The notes under the pieces: model-generated
What the model was told of the DNA's origin: nothing
What the model saw: the letters and a program-made list of their open reading frames with translations, nothing else
Database searches by the model: none
NCBI GenBank assembly: GCA_046484625.1
Contig: JAWOIO010000055.1
Span: 1-12,042 of the forward strand
Direction of reading: 5' to 3'
Origin: DASUAO01 sp046484625
GTDB lineage: Bacteria; Actinomycetota; Acidimicrobiia; IMCC26256; PALSA-555
Length of the DNA stretch: 12,042 nucleotides
In this document: positions 1 through 5,928 of the stretch, piece after piece
Position numbering within the stretch: position 1 is the first letter of the stretch
Layout: each line of letters starts with the position of its first letter
Position numbers and translations under genes: made by a program

Positions 1-59
1 GGGTTCGACGGCTCGTGGTCGGCGGGCAACGCCGCGGCAGGTGTGGTGGTCACGGACAT
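1..59 (-). CDS. N-terminal fragment of a divergent gene, product unknown
   Basis: Reading leftward from an ATG on the minus strand (plus-strand CAT at 57-59), 19 full codons stay open to the window edge and give MSVTTTPAAALPADHEPSN. A good ribosome binding site, GGGAG on the minus strand (plus 67-71), sits 7 nt before the ATG. Third codon positions are almost all G or C up to this start, and the bias fades beyond it, as expected at the edge of a coding region. The gene would diverge from the CsoR/CstR-family gene and share its two operators, so it is a candidate target of that repressor (inference). Typical partners of such repressors are metal-export ATPases or sulfur-handling enzymes, but 19 residues cannot tell which. 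A second in-frame ATG at 87-89 lies inside operator 1 and has no better ribosome binding site. A forward frame is also open through 1-150, so the call is tentative. Confidence 0.4.
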   Translation of the reverse strand, partial: MSVTTTPAAALPADHEPSN

Positions 60-81
60 GCGGACGCTCCCGTTCGAGGTG

Positions 82-97
82 ATACCCATGGGGGTAT
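82..97. promoter_or_regulatory. CsoR/CstR-type operator 1, overlapping a -10 element
   Basis: The sequence ATACCC-ATGG-GGGTAT is an inverted repeat with perfect 6-bp arms. It matches the ATACCC/GGGTAT half-sites known for operators of the CsoR/RcnR/FrmR repressor family. Its right arm overlaps TATACT (95-100), a good -10 hexamer for the rightward gene; the -35 position (about 72-77) is a weak match. Binding here should block the promoter. Its centre (89.5) lies 32 bp, about three helical turns, from that of operator 2, so two tetramers could bind the same DNA face (inference). Confidence 0.8.
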
Positions 98-112
98 ACT
101 GGAGAGTAGCAA

Positions 113-130
113 GATACCCCCAGGGGTATC
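113..130. promoter_or_regulatory. CsoR/CstR-type operator 2
   Basis: GATACCCC-CA-GGGGTATC is an inverted repeat with perfect 8-bp arms around a 2-bp centre, the stronger of the two palindromes in this intergenic region. It lies between the putative -10 at 95-100 and the repressor start codon at 175, so it would sit just downstream of the transcription start. With operator 1 it indicates autoregulation and probably control of the divergent gene at the left edge. Confidence 0.82.
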
Positions 131-174
131 AACCCCGAGCCATCGGCCGGGCGTGATCACCAAGGAGGTCGACC

Positions 175-444
175 ATGGAGTTCAGCGACGAGGTCATCAC
201 CGACCTGCAACGCCGCCTGCGACGGGTCGAAGGTCAGGTCCGGGGGATCCAGTCGATGCTCGACGAGGGCCGCGAATGCCGTGACGTGGTCACGCAGATC
301 GCGGCAGCGACGAAGGCGCTCGAACAGGTCGGCTTCAAGCTCCTCGCCGCCGGACTCACGTCATGCCTCCAGGACCCGGCGGGCGCCGAGGCCGACGGCT
401 ACCCCGTCGCCGAGGTCGAGCGGCTCTTCCTCAAGCTCGCCTGA
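175..444 (+). CDS. CsoR/CstR-family (DUF156) transcriptional repressor
   Basis: A small all-helical repressor that releases DNA on metal binding or thiol modification. The 89 residues match the whole family length, with the family's N-terminal helix motif (RRVEGQVRGI, residues 16-25) and the Cys-containing GRECRDVVTQI stretch. The sensor Cys are C35 and C64, 29 residues apart as in CstR. The position of the copper-ligand His of CsoR (four residues before the second Cys) is G60, so the C-H-C copper site is absent. This favours a CstR-like persulfide/thiol sensor over a copper sensor (inference). The start is certain: an AAGGAGGT ribosome binding site at 162-169 lies 5 nt before the ATG. Two matching palindromic operators lie upstream, so it should repress itself. 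It is convergent with the next gene, 19 bp apart. Family assignment is firm; the inducer is not. Confidence 0.93.
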   Translation: MEFSDEVITDLQRRLRRVEGQVRGIQSMLDEGRECRDVVTQIAAATKALEQVGFKLLAAGLTSCLQDPAGAEADGYPVAEVERLFLKLA

Positions 445-463
445 CGGTGAGTGTGTCGGGTAT

Positions 464-1288
464 TCACCGGCGCCGCGGCGCGAGCGACGTGAGTGTGTAC
501 GTCCCCTCCTCGGTGTAGGTGACGGCGCCGATCGGTGACGGGGACTCGACGCGCACCGAGCGCGTGGCGCGCAGGGGCAGCCCGTCGGGGACGCGGAACC
601 ATGTCTCCGTCGTCTCCGCACCGGTCTGGTCGCCCGACAGCGTGCGGTCCGCCCGGTAGCGGTAGGCACGAACCGCTTTCCCTTCGACCTCGACGGACTC
701 GATCCCGACGAACGTGTTCGTCCCGCTCGACGTCACCTCGGTGCGCCGCGCGGGACTGCGGCCGACGCACGACTGGGGCCACGACGACCCCGGCTCCGCG
801 TCGACGCGGATGGCCTCGCCCGGCGGGTCGCACACGAACACGTTCCGGTCGTCGATCGTGGACACCACGAAGTCGAAGCTCTGGAACGTACGCCCGCCGT
901 CCTCCTCGAGCACGCGCCCGCGTGGGCAGTAGTCCGTCCACTGGCGGTGGTTGGTGCTGTAGTCGATCCGGAAGGTCCAGCAACCGCCGTCGCGGGTCAC
1001 GGTCCCCGGCAGGCGCGGGCCCCACGTCTGGCCGGTGCTCAGGAGCGACAGCTGCTCCGTTCCCGAGCCCTCGTACACGTACACGCCGCCGGCCGGCCGG
1101 AGGAAGCCGGTCTTCGTGTCCGCCGCACCGCCGTCGAGACCCTCCACCGCCCCCTCGACCGATGCCTGCTCGGCACCCCGCTGGGACCATGCGATCGCGA
1201 AGGCCACCCCACCGATCACGACCAGACCCCCTAGCGCGATCGCCGCGATCCAGCGGGGGCGACGCCACCAGGGCCGTGATCCGGTCAC
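464..1288 (-). CDS. Membrane-anchored extracytoplasmic protein of unknown function
   Basis: I do not recognise a named family. From the GTG at 1288 the product has 274 residues: a short, basic and Trp-rich N-terminus (WWRRPRW), one hydrophobic helix (about residues 13-34), a low-complexity Gly/Ala/Glu linker (about 38-60), then a globular domain to the C-terminus (PRRR). The topology suggests an uncleaved signal anchor with the domain outside the membrane. The domain has exactly four Cys (103, 121, 153, 174), suited to two disulfides, and many Trp/Tyr. Codon use matches the neighbours, so this is a real gene. The start is uncertain: an in-frame ATG at 1354 would add 22 residues but would place the DosR-like box inside the gene and leave 31 bp to the divergent hydB. 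The GTG at 1288 leaves a 97-bp divergent promoter region. It could be co-regulated with the hydrogenase operon (inference). Confidence 0.8.
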   Translation of the reverse strand: MTGSRPWWRRPRWIAAIALGGLVVIGGVAFAIAWSQRGAEQASVEGAVEGLDGGAADTKTGFLRPAGGVYVYEGSGTEQLSLLSTGQTWGPRLPGTVTRDGGCWTFRIDYSTNHRQWTDYCPRGRVLEEDGGRTFQSFDFVVSTIDDRNVFVCDPPGEAIRVDAEPGSSWPQSCVGRSPARRTEVTSSGTNTFVGIESVEVEGKAVRAYRYRADRTLSGDQTGAETTETWFRVPDGLPLRATRSVRVESPSPIGAVTYTEEGTYTLTSLAPRRR

Positions 1289-1300
1289 GATGCCACCGTC

Positions 1301-1317
1301 GCACGCCACTGGCGTGC
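1301..1317. promoter_or_regulatory. Inverted repeat in the divergent promoter region
   Basis: GCACGCC-ACT-GGCGTGC has perfect 7-bp arms and a 3-nt centre. It lies 12 bp upstream of the chosen start of the leftward membrane protein and upstream of the hydrogenase operon. The symmetry and place fit an operator for an unidentified dimeric regulator. With no run of T after it and a position ahead of genes on both sides, a terminator is unlikely. Chance palindromes are common in GC-rich DNA, so confidence is limited. Confidence 0.35.
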
Positions 1318-1331
1318 TGTCGACGACCGAG

Positions 1332-1351
1332 TCGGGGACCTTCGGCCCTGG
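1332..1351. promoter_or_regulatory. DosR-like box upstream of the hydrogenase operon
   Basis: The core GGGACCTTCGGCCC (1335-1348) fits the mycobacterial DosR (DevR) 20-mer layout: a GGGAC half-site, a 4-bp centre and an opposed G-N-CCC half-site. The two half-sites read GGGAC and, on the other strand, GGGCC. The outer bases TT and AA of the consensus are not well kept. The box ends 34 nt before the chosen hydB start, about where an activator would overlap a -35 element. DosR is the hypoxia/NO/CO response regulator of actinobacteria, and the distal gene at 8440 resembles the DosR-regulon protein Rv2004c, which supports the reading. No DosR gene is visible in the window. Confidence 0.5.
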
Positions 1352-1377
1352 CATCGCCCTCGGGGAACTGGTTCGCT

Positions 1378-1382
1378 GGAGG
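1378..1382 (+). promoter_or_regulatory. Ribosome binding site that decides the hydB start
   Basis: GGAGG lies 3 nt before the GTG at 1386, shorter than the usual 5-9 nt but the best Shine-Dalgarno match near any candidate start of hydB. The upstream ATG at 1290 has no such site and lies 1 nt from the divergent start codon, which would leave no room for promoters. This supports GTG 1386. Confidence 0.5.
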
Positions 1383-1385
1383 CCC

Positions 1386-2540
1386 GTGGAGCCCACCAAC
1401 CGACACGCCGTGCTGAGCACGCGTGGGTTGGACGCGCTCCACGCCGCGCTGGTCGACGACGGGTTCACGGTCGTCGCGCCCACGGTGCGCGACGGCGCCA
1501 TCGTGCTCGACGAGCTCGGCGAGGACGCCTCGCTCCCGATCGGGTGGGGTGACGACCAGGACGCGGGTTCCTACCGGCTGCGTCGGCGCGACGACGAGGC
1601 GAGGTTCGGCTACGCGGTGCCGGCCACGTCGTGGAAGCGCTTCCTCTTCCCGCCCCGTAGTGTGCTGTGGCGGGCCCACCGCTCGGAGGTTGACGGGTTC
1701 GTGGTGGAGGAGACCACCGAGACCGCGCCGCGGTACGCGTTCCTGGGCGTGCGAGCGTGCGAGCTGGCCGGGATCGGGGTCCAGGACCAGGTCTTCCTCG
1801 ACGGCAGCGAACCGGATCCGATCTATCGCGCGCGACGCGAAGGCGCGTTCGTGATCGCGGTGCACTGCGGGGCACCGGCGCGGTCGTGCTTCTGCACGTC
1901 GATGGGGACGGGACCGCGTGCTCGCGCCGGGTTCGACCTCGCACTCACAGAGCTGATCGACGAGGGTCGTCACGAGTTCCTGGTGGAGGTCGCCACGTCG
2001 AGGGGGGCCGACCTCCTCGACTCGCTGGAGCACCGCCCCGCGACGCCGGAGGACCTCGCGGCATCGCGAGCGGTCACCGACGAGTCGGCAGCCCGCATGA
2101 CGCGGACGGTCGAGACCGAGGGACTGCCCGAGGTGCTCGCCCGAAATCCCGAGCACCCACGATGGGACGATGTCGCCGAGCGCTGTCTCGCGTGCGCGAA
2201 CTGCACGATGGCCTGCCCGACGTGCTTCTGCCACGCGGTCGAGGACGTCGGTGACCTTGTGGGAGCCACCGCCACGCGAGAGCGACGCTGGGACTCGTGT
2301 TTCACGCTCGACTTCTCCCACCTCCACGGTGGCCAGACCCGCTCGTCCACGCGCGCGCGGTACCGGCAGTGGCTCACGCACAAGCTGTCGACCTGGTGGG
2401 ACCAGTTCGGCGCATCGGGTTGCGTCGGTTGCGGGCGCTGCATCACGTGGTGTCCCGTCGGCATCGACCTCACCGCCGAGGTCCGCGCGATCCGCATGAC
2501 GGACGGGGCACTGGCGCCGGACGCGGCGGTGATTCGATGA
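1386..2540 (+). CDS. hydB: Group 3b hydrogenase/sulfhydrogenase beta subunit (4Fe-4S dicluster protein)
   Basis: The electron-relay subunit of a cytosolic NAD(P)-linked [NiFe]-hydrogenase. In Pyrococcus sulfhydrogenase, HydB with HydG also reduces sulfur or polysulfide. From GTG 1386 it has 384 residues, close to the family length. The N-terminal half has the family features PTVRDGAIV (33-41), FLFPPR (86-91), GVRACELAG (C125) and a Cys cluster (C161, C168, C170). The C-terminal half carries two ferredoxin-type motifs: C267-x2-C270-x2-C273-x3-C277, then C280, C282 and RERRWDSC (C305); and C346-x2-C349-x2-C352-x3-C356. The HPRWDDVAERCLAC stretch matches what I recall of P. furiosus HydB (HPMWDEEADKCLAC). 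No signal peptide is seen. It is the first gene of the operon and overlaps the next gene by 4 nt (ATGA). An ATG at 1290 would add 32 residues that look unrelated to the family and would contain the DosR-like box. Confidence 0.92.
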   Translation: MEPTNRHAVLSTRGLDALHAALVDDGFTVVAPTVRDGAIVLDELGEDASLPIGWGDDQDAGSYRLRRRDDEARFGYAVPATSWKRFLFPPRSVLWRAHRSEVDGFVVEETTETAPRYAFLGVRACELAGIGVQDQVFLDGSEPDPIYRARREGAFVIAVHCGAPARSCFCTSMGTGPRARAGFDLALTELIDEGRHEFLVEVATSRGADLLDSLEHRPATPEDLAASRAVTDESAARMTRTVETEGLPEVLARNPEHPRWDDVAERCLACANCTMACPTCFCHAVEDVGDLVGATATRERRWDSCFTLDFSHLHGGQTRSSTRARYRQWLTHKLSTWWDQFGASGCVGCGRCITWCPVGIDLTAEVRAIRMTDGALAPDAAVIR

Positions 2541-3010
2541 CCGTCAGGGACATCCGCGACCTCCTGGAGACGCAACCGACGTTCGCCGGCCTCGCCGCCG
2601 ACGAACTCGACGTGATCGCGGGCTGCGGCCGCAACGTCCATATCCCCGCCGGCACGTCGATCTTCCGCGAGGGCGAGGCCGCAGACACGTTCTTCGTGAT
2701 CCGCGAGGGTCGTGCCGCCGTCGAGATCCGCGTGCCGCAGGGCGGTGCGCTGGTGCTCGACACGCTCGGTCCCGGCGAGGTGCTGGGCTGGTCGTGGCTG
2801 TTCGCCCCCTACCGCTGGCACTTCGACGCCCGGGCGGCAGACGACATCCGTGCGATCGCGCTCGATGGCGAGTGTCTGCGCGGCAAGTGCGACGACGATC
2901 CGCGCCTCGGGTACGACCTCATGCAGCGCTTCGCCCAGCTCATGCTCGACCGGCTCCAGAGCGCGCGCGTCCGCCTGCTCGACCTCTACGGCTCGCGCGG
3001 GTCTCGTTGA
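2537..3010 (+). CDS. Stand-alone cyclic-nucleotide-binding-fold protein with degenerate ligand pocket
   Basis: The product is 157 residues: one CRP/cNMP-type beta-roll (about 13-118) with the hallmark stretches IPAGTSIFREGEAADTFFVI (36-55) and REGRA, then a C-terminal helix (about 125-150) where CRP dimerises. There is no helix-turn-helix domain, so it is not itself a transcription factor. The phosphate-binding cassette region (80-101) reads GEVLGWSWLFAPYRWHFDAR. The Glu that binds the ribose in CRP is replaced by Trp, and the phosphate-binding Arg is not in its usual place, so canonical cAMP binding is doubtful. It sits between hydB and hydG, overlapping hydB by 4 nt and ending 1 nt before hydG, which implies a role with the hydrogenase, such as an allosteric or assembly subunit (inference). 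I recall similar proteins in other actinobacterial hydrogenase loci but cannot verify it here. Confidence 0.88.
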   Translation: MTVRDIRDLLETQPTFAGLAADELDVIAGCGRNVHIPAGTSIFREGEAADTFFVIREGRAAVEIRVPQGGALVLDTLGPGEVLGWSWLFAPYRWHFDARAADDIRAIALDGECLRGKCDDDPRLGYDLMQRFAQLMLDRLQSARVRLLDLYGSRGSR

Positions 3011-3011
3011 G

Positions 3012-3848
3012 ATGGCACCCACCGTCGCACGTCCGCTCGAACCGAGCCGCTACCGCGTCGCCCGGCGGCGGGTCGAGACCTCCGACATGGTCACCCTCGC
3101 GCTCGAGCCGATCGACGCACCCCTCCGTGAGGGGCTGCCCGGCGAGTTCCACATGATGTGGTCGTTCGGCGTGGGCGAGGCGCCGATCTCGATCGCCGGA
3201 TTGCCCGCCGACGACGGCGCGCTCCTCCACACCATCCGGGCCGTCGGCCCCGTGACCGCCGCGATCTGCGCGGCGGAACCCGGTGACGTGATCGGCATCC
3301 GAGGCCCGTTCGGCTGCGGTTGGGACCTCGAGACGGCACACGGGCGCGACGTGGTCATCGTCGCCGGCGGCATCGGTCTTGCGCCGCTCCGTCCGGCGAT
3401 GGTCGCGCTGGTGCGGGACCGCGACCGATTCGGAGCGATCACGCTGCTCGTCGGCGCACGGGAACCCGACGAGCTGCTCTACCTCGAGGACCTCGAAGCG
3501 TGGGGCGCGACACGCGAGGTGCGCGTCGCAGTCACGGTCGACCGCGCATCTCCCGACTGGCGTGGCGAGGTCGGTGTCGTGACCCGGCTCATCGCGCGGC
3601 ACGAGCTCGACCCCGAGGCGACCGTCGCGCTCGTCTGCGGACCGGAGATCATGATGCGCTTCGCCGCCCGGGCGCTCATCGACCGAGGCCTCGAAGCCGA
3701 CGCGATCCGGCTCTCGATGGAGCGCAACATGCACTGCGCGATCGCGCAATGCGGCCACTGCCAGCTCGGCCCCGACTTCCTGTGCCGGGAAGGGCCGGTC
3801 CTCCCTTACTCCCGGCTGGAACCGTTGATGCAGGTCCCCGAGCTGTGA
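3012..3848 (+). CDS. hydG: Group 3b hydrogenase gamma subunit, FAD/NAD(P)-binding reductase
   Basis: The diaphorase subunit, which passes electrons between the hydrogenase Fe-S chain and NAD(P). Of 278 residues, the first third is a ferredoxin-NADP reductase-type FAD domain: the flavin motif region is APISIAG (57-63; usually RPxS, so the first Arg is replaced by Ala here). A Rossmann-type NAD(P) domain follows, with VAGGIGLAPLR (117-127) and VALVCGPEIMM (205-215). The C-terminus binds one [2Fe-2S] cluster through C242, C247, C250 and C258 in MHCAIAQCGHCQLGPDFLC, as in dihydroorotate dehydrogenase electron-transfer subunits and HydG. The start at ATG 3012 is 1 nt after the previous stop; there is no strong ribosome binding site, so translational coupling is likely. 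Its end overlaps hydD by 4 nt (GTGA). NAD versus NADP preference cannot be decided by eye. Confidence 0.93.
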   Translation: MAPTVARPLEPSRYRVARRRVETSDMVTLALEPIDAPLREGLPGEFHMMWSFGVGEAPISIAGLPADDGALLHTIRAVGPVTAAICAAEPGDVIGIRGPFGCGWDLETAHGRDVVIVAGGIGLAPLRPAMVALVRDRDRFGAITLLVGAREPDELLYLEDLEAWGATREVRVAVTVDRASPDWRGEVGVVTRLIARHELDPEATVALVCGPEIMMRFAARALIDRGLEADAIRLSMERNMHCAIAQCGHCQLGPDFLCREGPVLPYSRLEPLMQVPEL

Positions 3849-4624
3849 CCGCGCCTGCGCACCGGCCCCGCCTGGCGGTCTGGAAGTTCGCGTCGTGCGA
3901 CGGCTGCCAGCTGTCGCTGCTGGACTGCGAGGACGAGCTCCTCGACGTGGCCGACGCGCTCGAGATCGGTTATTTCCTCGAGGCGTCGCGGGCGACCGTC
4001 GCCGGACCCTACGACCTGTCGCTCGTCGAGGGCTCGATCACGACCCCCGGGGACGCCCAACGGATCCGCGAGGTGCGCGCCGCCTCCCGATACCTGGTGA
4101 CGATCGGAGCCTGCGCCACGTCGGGTGGGATCCAGGCGCTGCGGAACTTCGGCGACGTCGAGGAGTACCGGGCGGTCGTGTATGCGAGCCCCGAGTTCGT
4201 CTCGACGCTCGACACCTCGACCGGGATCGCCGAGCACGTCCCGGTCGACTTCGAGCTCCGAGGCTGCCCGATCGCGAAGGCGCAGCTGCTCGAGGTGATC
4301 GGAGCGTTCCTCGGGCGGCGTCGGCCGAACATCGCGTCCCACAGCGTGTGCGTGGAGTGCAAGCTGCGTGGCAACGTGTGCGTGATGGTGGCGCACGGTA
4401 CGCCCTGCCTCGGGCCGGTCACGCACGCGGGCTGCGATGCGCTCTGTCCCACCTACCACCGAGGGTGCTACGGCTGCTTCGGGCCGATGGAGACCCCGAA
4501 CACCGCGTCGCTGGGCTCGGGTCTCACCGCACTCGGGATGAGTGACGGGGATCTCGTGCGCGTCTTCCGGACGTTCAATGCGAACGCCGATGCCTTCCGT
4601 GAGGCGAGCGAGGCCCACGAGTGA
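3845..4624 (+). CDS. hydD: [NiFe]-hydrogenase group 3b small (delta) subunit
   Basis: The Fe-S subunit next to the NiFe site. Its 259 residues are typical of soluble group 3 small subunits. The proximal [4Fe-4S] cluster ligands are visible: CDGC (C18, C21), IGACATSGG (C90) and RGCPI (C141). Eight further Cys (169, 172, 179, 188, 197, 201, 208, 211), in CVECKLRGNVC, PCLGPVTHAGCDALC and CYGCFGP, supply two more [4Fe-4S] clusters. There is no twin-arginine signal peptide, so the enzyme stays in the cytoplasm, unlike the group 1 uptake hydrogenases. The start is GTG 3845, inside the stop of hydG (GTGA overlap), and the product starts directly with the conserved LAVWKFASCDGC block after nine residues. 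It ends with a 4-nt overlap into hydA. Confidence 0.95.
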   Translation: MTAPAHRPRLAVWKFASCDGCQLSLLDCEDELLDVADALEIGYFLEASRATVAGPYDLSLVEGSITTPGDAQRIREVRAASRYLVTIGACATSGGIQALRNFGDVEEYRAVVYASPEFVSTLDTSTGIAEHVPVDFELRGCPIAKAQLLEVIGAFLGRRRPNIASHSVCVECKLRGNVCVMVAHGTPCLGPVTHAGCDALCPTYHRGCYGCFGPMETPNTASLGSGLTALGMSDGDLVRVFRTFNANADAFREASEAHE

Positions 4625-5928
4625 CGCACAAGGCCCCGGCCGGGCGCACGCTGAAGGTCGACGCCCTCGCCCGGGTCGAGGGCGAGGCGGCCATGCACGT
4701 CGAGGTGCGCGGTGACGCGGTCACCGACGTGCAGCTGCAGATCTACGAGCCGCCCAGGTTCTTCGAGGCGTTCCTCCGCGGTCGCCGCTACACGGAGCCG
4801 CCCGACATCACCGCCCGGATCTGCGGGATCTGCCCGGTCGCCTACCAGATGAGCGCGAGCCGGGCGATCGAGGACGCGTGCGGGGTCGAGGTCACGGGAC
4901 CGCTGCGCGAGCTGCGCCGGCTCATCTACTGCGGTGAGTGGATCGAGAGCCACACCCTCCACGTGTACATGCTCCACGCCCCCGACTTCCTCGGCTACGA
5001 GAGCGCGATCGACCTCGCGAAGGACCACCGTGACGCGGTGGAGCGCGGCCTGCAGCTCAAGAAGGTGGGGAACGACCTCATCGAGCTCATCGGAGGGCGG
5101 GCGGTCCATCCGGTGAACGTGCGCCTCGGCGGCTTCTACCGGGTCCCGACGAAGCGGGAGCTCGGCCCGATCCGCGCGCGACTCGACGCAGCTCGCGACG
5201 CGGCGCGCGAGACCGTGGAATGGGTCGCCGGCTTCGACTTCCCGGACTTCGAGCACGACCACGAGCTCGTGTCGCTGCACCATCCCACGGAGTACCCGGT
5301 CCTCGACGGCCGGCTGATCTCGAACCGCGGCCTCGAGATCGCCGAACGCGAGTTCCTCGACGAGTTCGTCGAGCAGCAGGTCCCGCACTCCACCGCGCTC
5401 CAGGCACGACGCCGGCGGACCGATGAGCACTACCTCGTCGGACCGTTGGCCCGCTACTCGCTGAACTCGTCCCAGCTCGCCCCGGTGGCGCGCGACGCCG
5501 CGACCGCGGCCGGGCTCGGCCCGACGTGCCAGAACCCGTTCCGGAGCATCGTGGTCCGCAGCGTCGAGGTCCTCCACGCCTGCGACGAGGCGATCAGGAT
5601 CATCGACGCGTACGAGGAGCCGGATGCGCCGTGCATCCCCGTCGAGCCGCGTGCCGGGGAGGGTCACGGGATCACGGAGGCGCCGCGCGGCATCCTCTAC
5701 AACCGCTATCGCCTCGACACCGAGGGCACGATCCTCGACGCCGTCATCGTGCCGCCGACGTCGCAGAACCAACCGACGATCGAGCACGACCTCTGGCACT
5801 TCGTGGAGGACCACATGGACCTCGACGACAGCGAGCTCGGGCGGCGCTGCGAGCAGGCCATCCGCAACTACGACCCGTGCATCTCGTGTGCGACGCACTT
5901 CCTGGACCTGCGGGTGGATCGCGCATGA
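4621..5928 (+). CDS. hydA: [NiFe]-hydrogenase group 3b large (alpha) subunit
   Basis: The catalytic subunit that holds the NiFe(CN)2CO site and splits or forms H2. It has 435 residues. The L1 motif is RICGICPVAY (C68, C71) and the L2 motif is DPCISCATH (C420, C423, H426), giving the four Cys ligands of the NiFe site. The RVEGEA segment (18-23) near the N-terminus is the usual RxEG start of large subunits. The motif variants (RICGICPVAYQM, DPCxxCxxH) fit group 3b. After H426 there is a 9-residue tail (FLDLRVDRA), the expected peptide removed by a maturation protease after nickel insertion; the next gene encodes such a protease. It begins with GTG inside the hydD stop (GTGA) and overlaps the protease gene by 4 nt (ATGA). 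It could oxidise H2 or, under hypoxia, evolve it from NAD(P)H; the direction cannot be read from sequence. Confidence 0.96.
   Translation: MTHKAPAGRTLKVDALARVEGEAAMHVEVRGDAVTDVQLQIYEPPRFFEAFLRGRRYTEPPDITARICGICPVAYQMSASRAIEDACGVEVTGPLRELRRLIYCGEWIESHTLHVYMLHAPDFLGYESAIDLAKDHRDAVERGLQLKKVGNDLIELIGGRAVHPVNVRLGGFYRVPTKRELGPIRARLDAARDAARETVEWVAGFDFPDFEHDHELVSLHHPTEYPVLDGRLISNRGLEIAEREFLDEFVEQQVPHSTALQARRRRTDEHYLVGPLARYSLNSSQLAPVARDAATAAGLGPTCQNPFRSIVVRSVEVLHACDEAIRIIDAYEEPDAPCIPVEPRAGEGHGITEAPRGILYNRYRLDTEGTILDAVIVPPTSQNQPTIEHDLWHFVEDHMDLDDSELGRRCEQAIRNYDPCISCATHFLDLRVDRA

Noticed and set aside
445..469. CGGTGA/TCACCG inverted repeat between convergent genes as a bidirectional terminator
   Set aside because: A 6-bp stem with a 13-nt loop, no T-tract, and overlap with the stop codon of the minus-strand gene; too weak to call.
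1290..1385. Upstream ATG start for hydB at 1290
   Set aside because: It would add 32 residues without family resemblance, contain the DosR-like box, lack a ribosome binding site, and leave 1 nt to the divergent start codon.
399..2381. Very long minus-strand open frame (660 codons) across hydB and the membrane protein gene
   Set aside because: It runs antisense to well-supported genes, has Arg/Gly-rich composition typical of shadow frames in GC-rich DNA, and shows no recognisable domain.
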